A stretch of DNA of 64,000 nt, taken from positions 26,425,322 through 26,489,321 of the forward strand of contig OY992835.1 in assembly GCA_963921425.1 (NCBI GenBank), written 5' to 3'. This DNA is from Dryas octopetala. Its lineage: Eukaryota > Streptophyta > Magnoliopsida > Rosales > Rosaceae. The notes under the pieces are model-generated. The model did not search any database and had not been told where the DNA came from. It was given only the letters and a program-made list of their open reading frames with translations. Position numbers and translations under genes: made by a program. Shown here piece by piece: positions 45,159-55,752 of the stretch (its first letter is position 1; the number at the start of each line of letters is the position of its first letter).

Positions 45159-46051
45159 CAGAGACGAACCTCTTCAAGGGCTAGGGTGGGCTGTAGCCCA
45201 CTCCATTTTTTGGCCCAAAAAAAAAAAAAGCTTATAGTAATATTAGACTATTAGTACAATAACTCAATATTCAATTGTTGATATACACCCAATAGCATAC
45301 TCAATTATAATAACTCATTTTGAATCTTTAAATTTAGAGTTAGCTTTTTGATTTATGGTTTTAATTTAGGGCTTTCAATTTTAATTAAGAATTCTAAAAT
45401 TTTAAGTTGGGGAATGTTTGAGTTTGTTATAATATGTTATAGAACTATTAATTTTTTTAACTGTTGATATGTTGCTAATTTATTTTACTAAATAGACATT
45501 AGTTTTTTAATTGATCACACATAATAGACAATTCTAATATTTTGCACATTATTTACAATTTCAAGATGTGTCCTCCATTTTTGAATTATGTCATGAACTT
45601 GTTAAAACAAGAAAACCATATCGGTTGATTGAGAGATTGATTCGTTTTGTGTTGACTCTTATTTCGACGATAACAACTGAGCGAACATTCTCATTCATAA
45701 AATTTATTAAAAATTAACTTCGAAACAAGATATGTGATGAGTTTTTTGCTTACTGTATAATTATCCACATTAAAAAAGATCTTGTTGATATTATCAGTTA
45801 TGATTCTGTTATTGATGATTTTTATGTTGTGAAGAATCGTAGGCCACAACTTAAGTAAGTATATATATATTTTTTTTATTAATGAAATTCACTTCAAGTT
45901 TTTTTTTATTAAATTGCATTTTAGATCAATAAAATGTTTTAACAAGTTATTTGAATTTAAGAAGTGTCATAAAAACAAATCATTTGTTGTATAAATTTTG
46001 ATAGTCTTAAAGTTTAGCCCACCCCATTTTAAATTTCTGGTCCGTTCCCTG
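45159..46051 (+). mobile_element. Decayed hAT transposon fragment with exact 8-bp target duplication
   Basis: ACTCAAAG lies immediately outside both ends (45151-45158 and 46052-46059), the 8-bp duplication expected of hAT elements. The ends CAGAGACGAACCTCTTCAAG and, inverted, CAGGGAACGGACCAGAAATT are related. Both also carry GGGTGGGCT, or its inverse AGCCCACCCC, further in. About 893 bp remain, far too short for an autonomous element. A broken transposase C-terminus is inside. Confidence 0.88.
45600..45862 (+). pseudogene. Remnant of hAT transposase C-terminal dimerisation domain
   Basis: With frame changes and stops, the translation shows pieces typical of the hAT dimerisation region of zinc-finger MYM/TTF-type transposases: an RLI..LVLTL-like helix, a TTERTFSFIKFIK motif, LRNKICDEFFAYC, and a D..SVIDDFY..KNRRPQL end. 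At least one in-frame stop separates the pieces, so no product is expected. Confidence 0.7.
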
Positions 46052-46106
46052 ACTCAAAGTAGTGTCCAATAAAGATAGCACATTCCCAATTTACCAAAAA
46101 ATAAAA

Positions 46107-46543
46107 GGGTTTTTTTTTCATATTTAGTACCTGAACTTTGACCATTGTCTTAATGTGGTACCTAAACTTTTATTTGTCCCAATTGAGTACTTAAACTTTT
46201 ATTTTGTGTCTAATAGGTACCAAAATGAATTTCTGTTAAAATTGTCAACAAAAGTTAGGGGCAATATAGTCACTTCAAAAAATTTATTTTTTAATTTTAA
46301 TTTTTAATTTTTTTTGTTTGTTGTGTGTTTTTTTTTTTAATAATTTTAAACATATAAAGAAAATAATTAAAATATACTTTGACTATATTGCCCCTAATTT
46401 TTATTGACAATTTTAACAAAAATTCATTTTGGTACCTATTAAACACAAAATAAAAGTTTAGGTACTCAATTGGGACAAATAAAAGTTTAGGTACCACATT
46501 AAGACAAGGGTCAAAGTTTAAGTACTAAACATGAAATAAACCC
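46107..46543. mobile_element. Near-perfect hairpin MITE (Mutator-like) with 9-bp target duplication
   Basis: Two arms of about 190 bp are inverted copies: TTTAGTACCTGAACTTTGAC near 46132 against GTCAAAGTTTAAGTACTAAA near 46510, and GGGGCAATATAGTCACTTC near 46258 against TTTGACTATATTGCCCCTAA near 46378. The ends are GGGTTT and AAACCC. AAAATAAAA flanks both sides exactly (46098-46106 and 46544-46552), though the A-richness lowers its weight. Confidence 0.82.
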
Positions 46544-46552
46544 AAAATAAAA

Positions 46553-46744
46553 AAAAGTAATAAAGATCACCGCCGGAAATAGGATACGAGATGCAGGTCT
46601 GCATAGTCTCCGGACCCACATGAAGGTCGGCCCCAATGTACTCCTATTCTTCTCCAGACGAGAAGCAGCAGACTCGAGTACTTTACAGTTACAGATTGAT
46701 TGTCTAATTCCATTTCATCACACAGAAGAAAGAAAGAAAGAAAG
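46553..46744 (+). promoter_or_regulatory. Short promoter/5' UTR of the syntaxin gene
   Basis: Less than 200 bp separate the hairpin MITE from ATG 46745. Purine-rich GAAAGAAAGAAAGAAAG directly precedes the start codon. Confidence 0.45.
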
Positions 46745-49187
46745 ATGAGTTTTCAAGATGTGCAGAATGGCGGAGGAGGAAAGGGAAAGAAGACTACAGC
46801 GTCTCCGTCGCAGGCGGTGGCTGCCGGCATATTCCAGATCAACACTGCCGTTGCCAGTTTCCGTCGACTGGTCGATGCCATCGGAACTTCCAAGGACACT
46901 CCCAATCACCGCCAAAAGCTGTCCGTTTCTCTTTCGTCTTCCACTCTCTCTCTCTCTCTCCTTCTACTTACTCTCACAATTTAATTCCTTCCTTACTTGT
47001 TATTTTGTTAAATAAACTTCCTTCCTTCAGTTCCTAGTTATACTACTGTACTCACTCACTCCCTAATCTAATTACAGCCACAGTACAAGGCAACGCATCC
47101 TTGAGCTTGTCAAAGATACTTCTGCTAAGCTCAAATCCCTAAGCGAATCTGATCGCCACACCAATGTCAATGTACGTCTCTCTCTCAAGACTACCAGTCA
47201 GTCTCATGGGATGGGGCTTTTGATCTGCAAATTAAAGATGACATTTTTAGTTTGAGTTCTGACATTACTTTCTTTCTTCTTAAATAAAAAATCATAACAA
47301 AAAATTGATCATTTTTCAGCCCAGTAAGCAAATAGAAGATGCCAAGCTTGCAAGAGATTTTCAAACCACATTGCAACAATTCCAGAAAGTTCAACAGCTT
47401 GCCTCCGAGCGCGAGTCTACTTACATGCCCTCCTTGCCACCAACGTATATTTATTTCCCTTTTTATCTTTCTTTCTTTCTTTATAGTTATTTGTATTTGG
47501 GTAATTGTGTGCTACTTGGGTATGAGTGGCTCAGTATGACTGACTTACTTGGTCACCTGACCTTGTTGGCTCGCTCTCATTACAGCTCTGCGGCCTCTGC
47601 CTCTGGGGAACATTTGGAACCACCTTCCAGCTCCAGGGATCACCACCGCCAACCTTTCCTTCACGACCAAAAGGGGTAATCCACAATCTACATTAATCAA
47701 TGCTCTAACTAACTTTCTGTTGCCTTTTCATTTCGTTTTTTCTTTCAACTTTTGTATTGTTGGCAACTTGTAGCTCCACGGTCATCATCGTTTTCTCATT
47801 ATTTTTAGTGGCTGAAAGCCTGAAAGTTGCTTCAATGAACCCTGTACCCTAAACAACAAAAAAAAAAAGTACTTTGAGAATCTAAACTTCGGCTGACCAA
47901 TGACCACATATAGTTTGAGCATCCTCGCATACAGATGGAGTGATTTGACATATTCATACATGATTTAGAAGGACCTTCATTCACAATTCTATTTTGAACA
48001 AACACCTGCAGGCATGAAGTACTTCTGCTTGATAATGAGATTGCTTTCAATGAGGCCATAATTGACGAAAGGGAACAGGGTATTCGAGAGATAGAAGAAC
48101 AGATCGAACAAGCTAGTGAAATATTCAAGGACCTTGCAGTTCTTGTTCATGAGCAGGGTGTAGTCATTGGTAAGTTCCAGATTCCCAGAAGATGATTTAT
48201 TTTCCGTTATACAGCTCATTTTCACTTTGCATTCATGGAGCTTTTTGCTCTTATTTTAATTATTGAGCATATTGCTCTATTATTACAGATGACATTCAAT
48301 CAAATATGGACAACTCTTCTGCTGCAACGACCCAAGCAAGAGTTCAGCTAGCTAAGGCTTCCAAAGGTGTTAAATCCAGATGCTCATGGGTAAGTACTAA
48401 GTAGCAAACTTTCACATCCTATCAAAGTTCACTTGTGGACAACTTGAAGTTGGCTTCTGACTTGCCACATCACTTGCAAGTTGTCTTTCTGAATTCAGGG
48501 TATTTAGCAGTTTGTGCTTGCTTAGTTAGGGAAAAAGACATGCTTGAAGTCGGACAGCCTATCACAATTCTTCAGTTTACATTCAAATAAAAATCCGCAT
48601 GCATTTGCTTAGGCTTCAGATGAGCCCAGGCTTTATATGCGTAAATTCATGAATCACAAAAGGAAATTAGCATCCTCCAATCATGCCATCTGGACCCTGA
48701 TACATACTACATGGGCTATTTTTGTGTGTGTATGGATTGCCTATGATAGGATCCCTATATGCATGATTAAGTCTATGTTTCTAAAACTTAATGGACAGAA
48801 AAGAAGGCATTAGGTTGCAATGTGAAAAGAAATTAACGTGCAAACACAAACTTTTACTTTCTGCTGAGTGAGTACTGGCAAGAAGACCTTTGCAGAATAT
48901 TTTTTCTTGAATCAATTTCTGGTTTGGCGGAGATTTCTTAGAAAACATCGTTAGGGTATTTAGCGAACATGGTCGCTATATAACATGACAATTTTAAGCC
49001 ATAATGCTTATCGTGTTATCTTAGAATTTGATGCTCATAATCTTTTATTTGTTTAATCCTTTCAAAATCATGTCCAAAGCATTGTATCTTATCTTCAGTG
49101 TTGGTTCATTGTGTGTTGCAGTGTTGGTGGGTGCTGGTAGTTTTTGTATTGGTGGTCGTAATTGTCCTCGTCATCCTTATCATATAA
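46745..49187 (+). CDS. SYP22: Syntaxin of the SYP2 class (SYP22-like Qa-SNARE)
   Basis: Exons 46745-46920, 47078-47171, 47320-47444, 47586-47675, 48012-48169, 48289-48389 and 49122-49187 give 269 aa, the usual length of plant SYP2 proteins. The N-terminal half (FQINTAVASFRRLVDAIGT; STRQRILELVKDTSAKLKSL; KLARDFQTTLQQFQKVQQLA) fits the Habc helices. A Ser-rich linker follows. The SNARE motif starts at about residue 165 (LLLDNEIAFNEAIIDEREQG). The zero-layer Gln lies in VHEQGVVIDDI. The last exon encodes a Val/Leu/Ile membrane anchor directly after KSRCSW. Family knowledge: Qa-SNARE on the prevacuolar compartment and vacuole membrane, needed for late endosome-vacuole fusion. Confidence 0.95.
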
Positions 49188-50031
49188 TGTGCAAGGACAT
49201 ATATATGGTCGCAGTGTGCCTCTGCATGACAATGTTTGTGTGGTGAAATTCTTTGTTTATTGACGTTCTCCAGACTTTTGGTTGAGATATACGTGTATTA
49301 GAGTGGAACGGCTCTTCTTTTCTTTTTCTTTTTCTTTTTCTCTTGTTTGTCTTTTATCTTGAGCTGCTATTGGTTGTTTTTCTTTTAGCAGTGGTATATT
49401 CTTTATGTTACGCTTTTTTTTTTTTGCCATCTCCTCTGTATTATGGTTCTTGGGTTTTACATTTGTAATTTTAAAGTTTTTAATACTGGAGTACTAGCTT
49501 TTGCTAGTGTGTGTATATCAAAAAGATGCATGTTTGTTCCTGCACTTTTTCAGTTAGGAGTGGATGAAAATACAGATGAAAGAAACCAATGTGAAAGGCG
49601 ATTATAGGTCCCAAGGCCTGAGAAATTGATGTCACTTTTCTGTCCTTAAAATCTGGGGTTCATTTTCTAAAGAATACAGAAGGCTAAAGGGTAAATGATC
49701 ACGGTCTTAAATTCGTCACCCGAGAACCTAAAATCTTCTTCCCCACCCCACGGTGCTGTTGCCGTTTCCCTTCTTTCTGAAAAGTGAAACCCCAACGATA
49801 ACCATGACAGGCAGGGAAATTTTTTTTTTTAAATTAATAATTTGGTATCGATGAGACATCTATGGCACAGAGTAGAGTTGCAGCTGCGGGAGTGGGATTC
49901 ATTAGGAGTTATTACTGCTCTTGGTCTTAGATCCAGGCAACAAAGGTTTTGCAGCAATGAGGATCTGCATCTCGTAGGAGTAGATTAAGAGAAGGAAGAT
50001 GGACACAATATATTGTTTGGTGTTTATATTA
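49188..50031. other. 3' UTR and intergenic region
   Basis: T-rich 3' flank of the syntaxin gene. No gene is seen. Confidence 0.5.
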
Positions 50032-50365
50032 GGACAATACTTGGGTCCTCCCCCCCCCCCCTCCCCCCGGCCCGGGGTACCCCATCCTCTAAAATTGTAA
50101 TTTTAATAATGCCGGCATATGATCGAAACTATTTACTTTTTAAATTACTTATTATAGATCATATTTGTAAAAAATTTACTCAATCGGATATGTTGATTTT
50201 TTTAAACTTAATCGACAACAATTATATAACCAAACGATTTCCGATTGAGTTAATTTTTTGTAGAGATGATCTATAATAGTTGATTTAAAAAGTGAATAGT
50301 TCCGATCATGCGCCGATATTACCAAAATTGCGATTTTGGAGGGTGGGGTGACCCAAGTACCGTCC
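50032..50365. mobile_element. MITE with ~75-bp inverted arms and 9-bp target duplication
   Basis: GGACAATACTTGGGTCCTCC at the left mirrors the inverse of GGTGACCCAAGTACCGTCC at the right. GATCGAAACTATTTACTTTT mirrors AAAAAGTGAATAGTTCCGAT. The left arm has an inserted C/G run (50050-50080). The flanks TTTATATTA (50023-50031) and TTTAGATTA (50366-50374) differ at one base, as expected for an old Mutator-type duplication. Confidence 0.75.
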
Positions 50366-50501
50366 TTTAGATTAGACATGCTAGACATACATACACGTAA
50401 CTAGGACTCCCCATTAATAGGCGTGATTGCCATTTCACATTTTCACGTGCTGGTTATGTACGAGGACTATGACTGTGAAAACTGTCCTCCTAGTCCTTGT
50501 T

Positions 50502-50922
50502 GGCATGTTTACTAATCCGTAATTGGAATCCAATTCCTTCAGAAGAAGGAGTTGGATTTCAATTCATGTGTTTACTAATCATATGAAAATAAAAATATAA
50601 GTGGGACCCACATGATATCAGGAATTCAATTCCTTATTTTGGAGGAATTAGATTCTTGGGTGGGAGATGGTATTCTTATTCTTTATTTTGGAGGAATTCA
50701 ATTTCTTTTTTTTTTCCATTATACCCTTACATTATTAACTAGCAAATAAACTAATTTATTTAGAACAAGGGCATTTTAGTAATTAAATGCCCACATGATA
50801 TCATTCTTACTTTGATTCAAGATAGTTTAGTAAACAGCTTCAATGTAAATCTAATTACTCCTCAATCTAATTCCTCATTAATTCAATTCCTCCTAATCTA
50901 ATTACGGATTAGTAAACATGTC
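50502..50922. mobile_element. MITE with termini GGCATGTTTACTAATCCGTA
   Basis: The left end GGCATGTTTACTAATCCGTA mirrors the right end TACGGATTAGTAAACATGTC. Inner parts carry GGAATTGAATTCC-like palindromic pieces on both sides. The superfamily is not settled because no clear target duplication was found. Confidence 0.7.
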
Positions 50923-51344
50923 ATGTATGTTTTCCAATGTAGCTCATTTTCTTCAATCACCAATTTTTGTTTGTATCGTTTCAATAAAGAAAAATGGTAT
51001 CGTGGCCTCGTGGGATGAGTGGATGTAGATGAAATACTTGTTGCTTACTATGATTTTTTCTTTATTCTTTTTTGAATATTGTTGCTTACAAGTTTACAAC
51101 CAACTCGATAAATCAATGGTCAAGAAAACTTATTGGCGTCTATAGAATTTTCAAAGCTCGGTGGGCTTGGCTCAATATCATTCGAAGCCAAAATATTTGG
51201 GCTTGGATTCAAGTCGATAAGTTTTACATCTCATTGTATGAGGAAAACAGGCCGGTCCCAATTACCCATGTATAAGTAAAGTGGGCTGGCCCCTCACAAA
51301 TCACATGGCACATGACTCAGATCCAATTCCTATTGATTAAACAA
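50923..51344. other. Intergenic region
   Basis: No gene or clear repeat was recognised. Confidence 0.45.
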
Positions 51345-52094
51345 AGAGCAAATTACAACTTACACTTCTAAAATTTATGTGTTCTACAAAATGCACCCTA
51401 TTGTTTTAATTTTTCCAAACAATTGACTACCGTCATTTATCAAACAATTTGGTTTGATAATGTGGCAACTGCATGTCCCACATTTTTGCTAACTTGTAAG
51501 GCTAAGTGACCTCTTTTTATGGGACTAGATATGCACTAAAGTTTTTTTTTTAAGTGTTTTATTTGTATGTTTAAGTTGTTTGTGCTAGCATTATGTATTG
51601 AATATGCATGAAATGCCCATGAAGTGAGGTTAGTCGGCCTTATAGACCAACAAAAATATAAGACCCGTAACTACCATATCATCAATTAATATATGACTGC
51701 AGGGGTGGAGCCAGAATATAAAATTTGGGTGAGCTAAACTTTTAAAAGAGTAGGACTATGATAAATGAGCTAAATCAAAAGAGAGAATTGGGCATAAGAT
51801 GGAGGCTGAAGTGGACTGGATATTGAAATTAAGGTGGGCTAAGATCATTTAAACTATAAAAATACAAAGTAAAAAATGGAAAAAAAAAATGGAAAAAAAA
51901 AAAGAAATTGGGCCATTTAGGCTACAGCTTAGGTTAGCCAACTAATGGCTACACGCCTATATAACTGGATGATTAGATAGATGGTGGTAGTTAATTATAA
52001 ATAAATTAAAACGTTAGGTATTAAATTGAAAAAATTGAAACGATTAGGTATAAGTTGTGGAACACCTCATATATAAGGGGTGTAAGTTGCTCTT
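51345..52094. mobile_element. Older inverted-repeat element interrupted by a hAT-type MITE
   Basis: AGAGCAAATTACAACTTACA at the left and GGTGTAAGTTGCTCTT at the right are inverted. Inner blocks (TTTTAATTTTTCCAAACAAT against ATTGAAAAAATTGAAACGAT) also match. The 51700-51959 element sits inside, so this one is older. Confidence 0.5.
51700..51959. mobile_element. Small hAT-type MITE nested in an older element
   Basis: The left terminus CAGGGGTGGAGCCA and the inverted right terminus TAGGCGTGTAGCCA agree at 11 of 14 bases. The 8-bp flanks TATGACTG (51692-51699) and TATAACTG (51960-51967) differ by one base. Length is 260 bp, non-coding. Confidence 0.68.
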
Positions 52095-52264
52095 AAATTC
52101 ACAAAACAAAAGAAAATCCAGCACGCACTTCTAAACTTGTAGTAAGGTCTTGAAGGCAATTGGGAATTTGGGATTAGGAAATAAGGTTTGCTATTTGAAA
52201 AGTGTATAATATATGCTGCATAATCATCATCATCCTGAGGGTCAATTTTGGGATGGGATAATTT

Positions 52265-54598
52265 AGGGCTGCCCTTTGGTTTGGTTTTTACCGAATTGAT
52301 CGACTATTGACCGAAATTTTTTGATTTGGTAAACCAAGCTTTTACAATTTGAAAATCGAAATCGAAAAAAGTTTGTTTGGTTTTGGTAAAAACCGAAAAA
52401 AATTGGTAAACCAATCGATTACTGAAAGAAAACGAATCGATCATTATCGAAAAAACTAAAATATTTACCAAGAAAAAACAAAACAATTACCGAAATTTAG
52501 TTCTATATATGCTTATATAATACTATTATGTTAGTAACATAAATACTAACCAACTAATATTATAAACTAATTATAAGAAAATATAAATGTATAATGTTAT
52601 CATATTAATAATATTAAAAGTCTGGGTTAAGATATAGATTCATTTCCTAATAAAGTAAAAGTTATCATTTTTAGGAAAATAAGAACTTAAGTAAATAATG
52701 TATATTTATATCATACATATTATTTATATTTATCGGTATATATACATACTAAATTAATATGATAGATACTAATATATATTATTAAACTACTTATACTAGT
52801 ATATATTCTTTGAAATACTAATATTAATATTTTTTTATTAATACTAGTAATATACTAAATTACTAATACTACTAGTTGGCCAAAACAAAATTACCAATAC
52901 TACTCTTGCAAATATAAATATATCAAACATTATATATTATGCATCATATTTAAATAAATTGAAATTTATATTAGTATATAGTTAATATTATTATAATTAA
53001 ACCGAAAATGAACAAAAAATAAATCAAAACTAATTCGAATATGAACCGAAAGTATTAGATATCAAAATTATTGAAATCAAACTGAAAATTGAAGTTTAAA
53101 AAAGGGAAAATTCTATACATACCAAAAAAATTTCTTATTTTACCAAACTTCTTAATTTGCCCATCACCTTTTTGAAATTAACATTTTCACATTTTACCCA
53201 ACTTAAATTACTATCATACCCTTATTAATAATACCCAACTCACTCTTGTATTTTGTTTTCTTACCCACCCTTATTGTTCATCACCATATTATTTCTCTCC
53301 TCTATCTTCTTCACCACATGCAACACCACATTCTCTTTCATCCTCTCTCTCGTTTTTCCTCGCAACACTGTTCATCACCATCTTCTCTCTCTCCTCCATC
53401 TTCATCACCGCACACAACACCACCTTCCTCCCTCCCTCACTCCCTCCCTCCCTCCCTCCCTCCCTCCTTCCTTCCCTCCATTTCCTTCTCTCTTTCTCTC
53501 ATCCTCTCTCCATTTCTATCTCTATCCAGCTCCGGCGAGCACCCTACCCCCTCCTTGCCCTTCCGGCGACCACCTCTTCCCTTTCCCTCTCTCCACTCTC
53601 CTTTTCTCTGTCTCTGTCCAGCTTCAGCAATCACCCTATGCGCGAAACCAGCCACCCCTCACTCTGAAACCAGCCACCCCATGCAGGCCGTCATGCCATC
53701 TTCCTCTGCGGTGACCACCAATGCTCACCCCCGTTCGGCAGTGGCCGGCCAAAAATAGTAGTTTGGTTCGGCAATCATCCACCGAAAATAGTAGTTTGGT
53801 TCATGAGTCAACCGTCGAATAGAACAGCATTGTTCGGCGGCGCTGAAACTGGTAGTTTGGTTCGACAGTCATCCGCTGAATTTAACATGATTGTTCGGCG
53901 AGTACCTGCCGAACGTTTCTTAGATGTTCATGGTTGTTTGTCGAATCGGCCATCTGAATTTTTTTTTCCGAGCTTGTTTCGCGCGTGTGGGTGGTTGGCC
54001 GCGACAAGTGAGGAGAGGCAAAAGGAGCTGGGTAGGGGCGGGTGAAGTGGGGGAGGGGGAGGTGGTGTCTGTTGAGTTTGGGAGGGATGAAGCTGGGTAG
54101 GGCGAGGAGAAGCAAAGAAAGATGATGAGAGAAAGTGAAGAGAGGCAGAAGGAGCTGGGTGGGGGCGGGGAGTTGGCTTGGCCAAGGTTGGTGGGCGACA
54201 AGGTGGAGTAGTGGCATGGGGAAGAGTGGGTTCTAGAATTGAAACGATAGGGAGGGTGGTCTGCGGGGAGGTCTTGGCGGGGGGACGGGGAAGTGGTGCC
54301 GCGGGGAGGAAGAAGAGATGAAATGTCCTTGATGGTCATTTTTTTTTTAAATGAAATGTCTTGGAAAGAAGATTTAGTTTTTTTTTTTTTTTTTTTAAAT
54401 GAAATGTCCTTGATGGTCATTTTAACATAGGACATAATTATCCATTCATGTATTAAATTGGTGTCGGGTAAAATAAAAAATTTGTTAGGTTTGTATGGAA
54501 TTTCCCTTACAAAAATTACCAATCCAAAAAGTAGTGAAATTTTTTATTTTGATTTTGGTAAATCTCATTACCGAACCGAACCAACGGATAGGCAGCCG
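52265..54598. mobile_element. AT-rich element with GGGCTGCC/GGCAGCC-type termini, split by a foldback element
   Basis: The left end AGGGCTGCCCTTTGGTTTGG then TTTTTACCGAA is mirrored by the right end TTACCGAACCGAACCAACGG then ATAGGCAGCC. The interior at 52300-53100 is very AT-rich with repeated ACCGAAA motifs. Foldback element 3 occupies 53104-54506. No target duplication was found. Confidence 0.5.
53104..54506. mobile_element. Foldback element 3, with TTCGGC core and ~45-bp terminal inverted repeats
   Basis: The ends GGGAAAATTCTATACATACC and the inverse of GGTTTGTATGGAATTTCCC match over about 45 bp. The left arm is C/T-rich (CTCCCTCC runs at 53430-53470). The right arm is G/A-rich (GGAGAGGCAAAAGGAGCTGG twice). 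The core at 53725-53935 repeats TTCGGCAGT/ATCCACCGAA-type motifs related to elements 1 and 2. The flanks TTTAAAAAA and TTACAAAAA are a weak 9-bp duplication. The long open frames here follow base composition and are not genes. Confidence 0.7.
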
Positions 54599-54792
54599 AT
54601 CATCGGAGGAGGACTGAGGAGTGAGGACTGACTGTGTTTAGAGTCGTCTCGTCTCATCTGGTTAATAGCAAATACCAATTTTGAATTGGTTTCGTCGAGT
54701 ATTGTATTGTATAACCTTAAGAGAAGAGTAGAGAATTACTATATCATTATTATCATAAGCAAGCAAAGAAAGAAAGAGACAGAAAGAGAGAA

Positions 54793-55752
54793 ATGGCAGC
54801 CCTAGTGTACCAGATATTGTCGTCGTCAGCACTGGTTTCACTGGGACTCTACCACATAGTGGCCACCACCCGCAACCACCTGAAATCGCCCCAGTCCTAC
54901 TCCGCCAAGCCCTACCACCCATTCCCTCTGTCCTCCTTGTCGTCTTCTTCTTCCTCTTCTGCCTCCTCGTCATCTTCCAATCACCATCATCGGCTGAGGC
55001 ACCTGCAGCTCTACGTCCTCATCGCCTGCCTCATCGTGGCCGTCGTCCACCAGACCATCTCCTCCTTCGACGCGGACCCTCTCCTCAAGGGCCGCACCCC
55101 CGTCCACCGCTTCACCACCCTCCAGGCTGCCGCCGCCCTCTTCCTCTTTCTGCTCCTCACCCTGGCCCTCCTCCTCTCCGAGTGCGCCCCTTCTCTCCTC
55201 CCCCTACCCTCCGATCTCGTCTTCGGCCTCGCCTCCGCTCTCTTCTACCTCCAGTCCTTCGTCTCCTGGGGCGCCGCCTCCGTCCAGACCTCCGATCTGG
55301 AGGCCAAGTGCGACTCTGTCTCCGCCCGCATCTCCGCCCTCGCCTCCCTCCTCTGCCTTGTCTTGGCCTGCCAACCCAGGCTCTTCGTCGCCGATGTGGG
55401 CCTCGGCGCCGCCATGTCCCTGCAGGGCCTCTGGGTCTTGCAGACCGGCCTCTCCCTCTACGTCGAGGCCTTCATCCCGGAGGGCTGCCACAGGCTGCTC
55501 GATGTCGTCAGCGGCGTCGAGGGTTCTACCAAGTGCGACCTCGATGAGTCCCGCTTCAGGGCCGTCGCCATTCTCGATCTGGTATTCTTGGTCCACGTCA
55601 TGTTCGTCTTGCTCATTGTCCTGGTCACCTATGCCGTCGTTTCCAAGTCCATTTGCGGCATCCGGAGATTGGGTTCTTACGAGGCCTTGCCCAATGCTGC
55701 TCCCGACAACAACCACATTCAGATGAAAGCCTTGAGCGGCACCCAGGCTTAA
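54793..55752 (+). CDS. DUF716 / TMEM45-like membrane protein, intronless
   Basis: A single exon from ATG 54793 to TAA 55750-55752 gives 319 aa. Several hydrophobic segments (near residues 5-25, 75-95, 110-135, 140-160, 180-200, 215-235 and 260-290) alternate with polar loops. Residues ~50-70 are a Ser-rich insertion. Conserved plant DUF716 text includes LYHIVATTRN, LLKGRTPVHRFTTLQ, SLLCLVLACQPRLFVADVGL, GLSLYVEAFIPEGCHRLLD and the end HIQMKALSGTQA. Codon use is strongly GC3-rich compared with neighbouring genes. No biochemical role is established for this plant family. A foldback cluster ends 194 bp upstream. Confidence 0.88.
   Translation: MAALVYQILSSSALVSLGLYHIVATTRNHLKSPQSYSAKPYHPFPLSSLSSSSSSSASSSSSNHHHRLRHLQLYVLIACLIVAVVHQTISSFDADPLLKGRTPVHRFTTLQAAAALFLFLLLTLALLLSECAPSLLPLPSDLVFGLASALFYLQSFVSWGAASVQTSDLEAKCDSVSARISALASLLCLVLACQPRLFVADVGLGAAMSLQGLWVLQTGLSLYVEAFIPEGCHRLLDVVSGVEGSTKCDLDESRFRAVAILDLVFLVHVMFVLLIVLVTYAVVSKSICGIRRLGSYEALPNAAPDNNHIQMKALSGTQA

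Noticed and set aside
53246..54522. Open frames of 153-200 codons rich in Ser, Pro and Leu
   Set aside because: They arise from CTCCCTCC-type simple sequence in foldback element 3.
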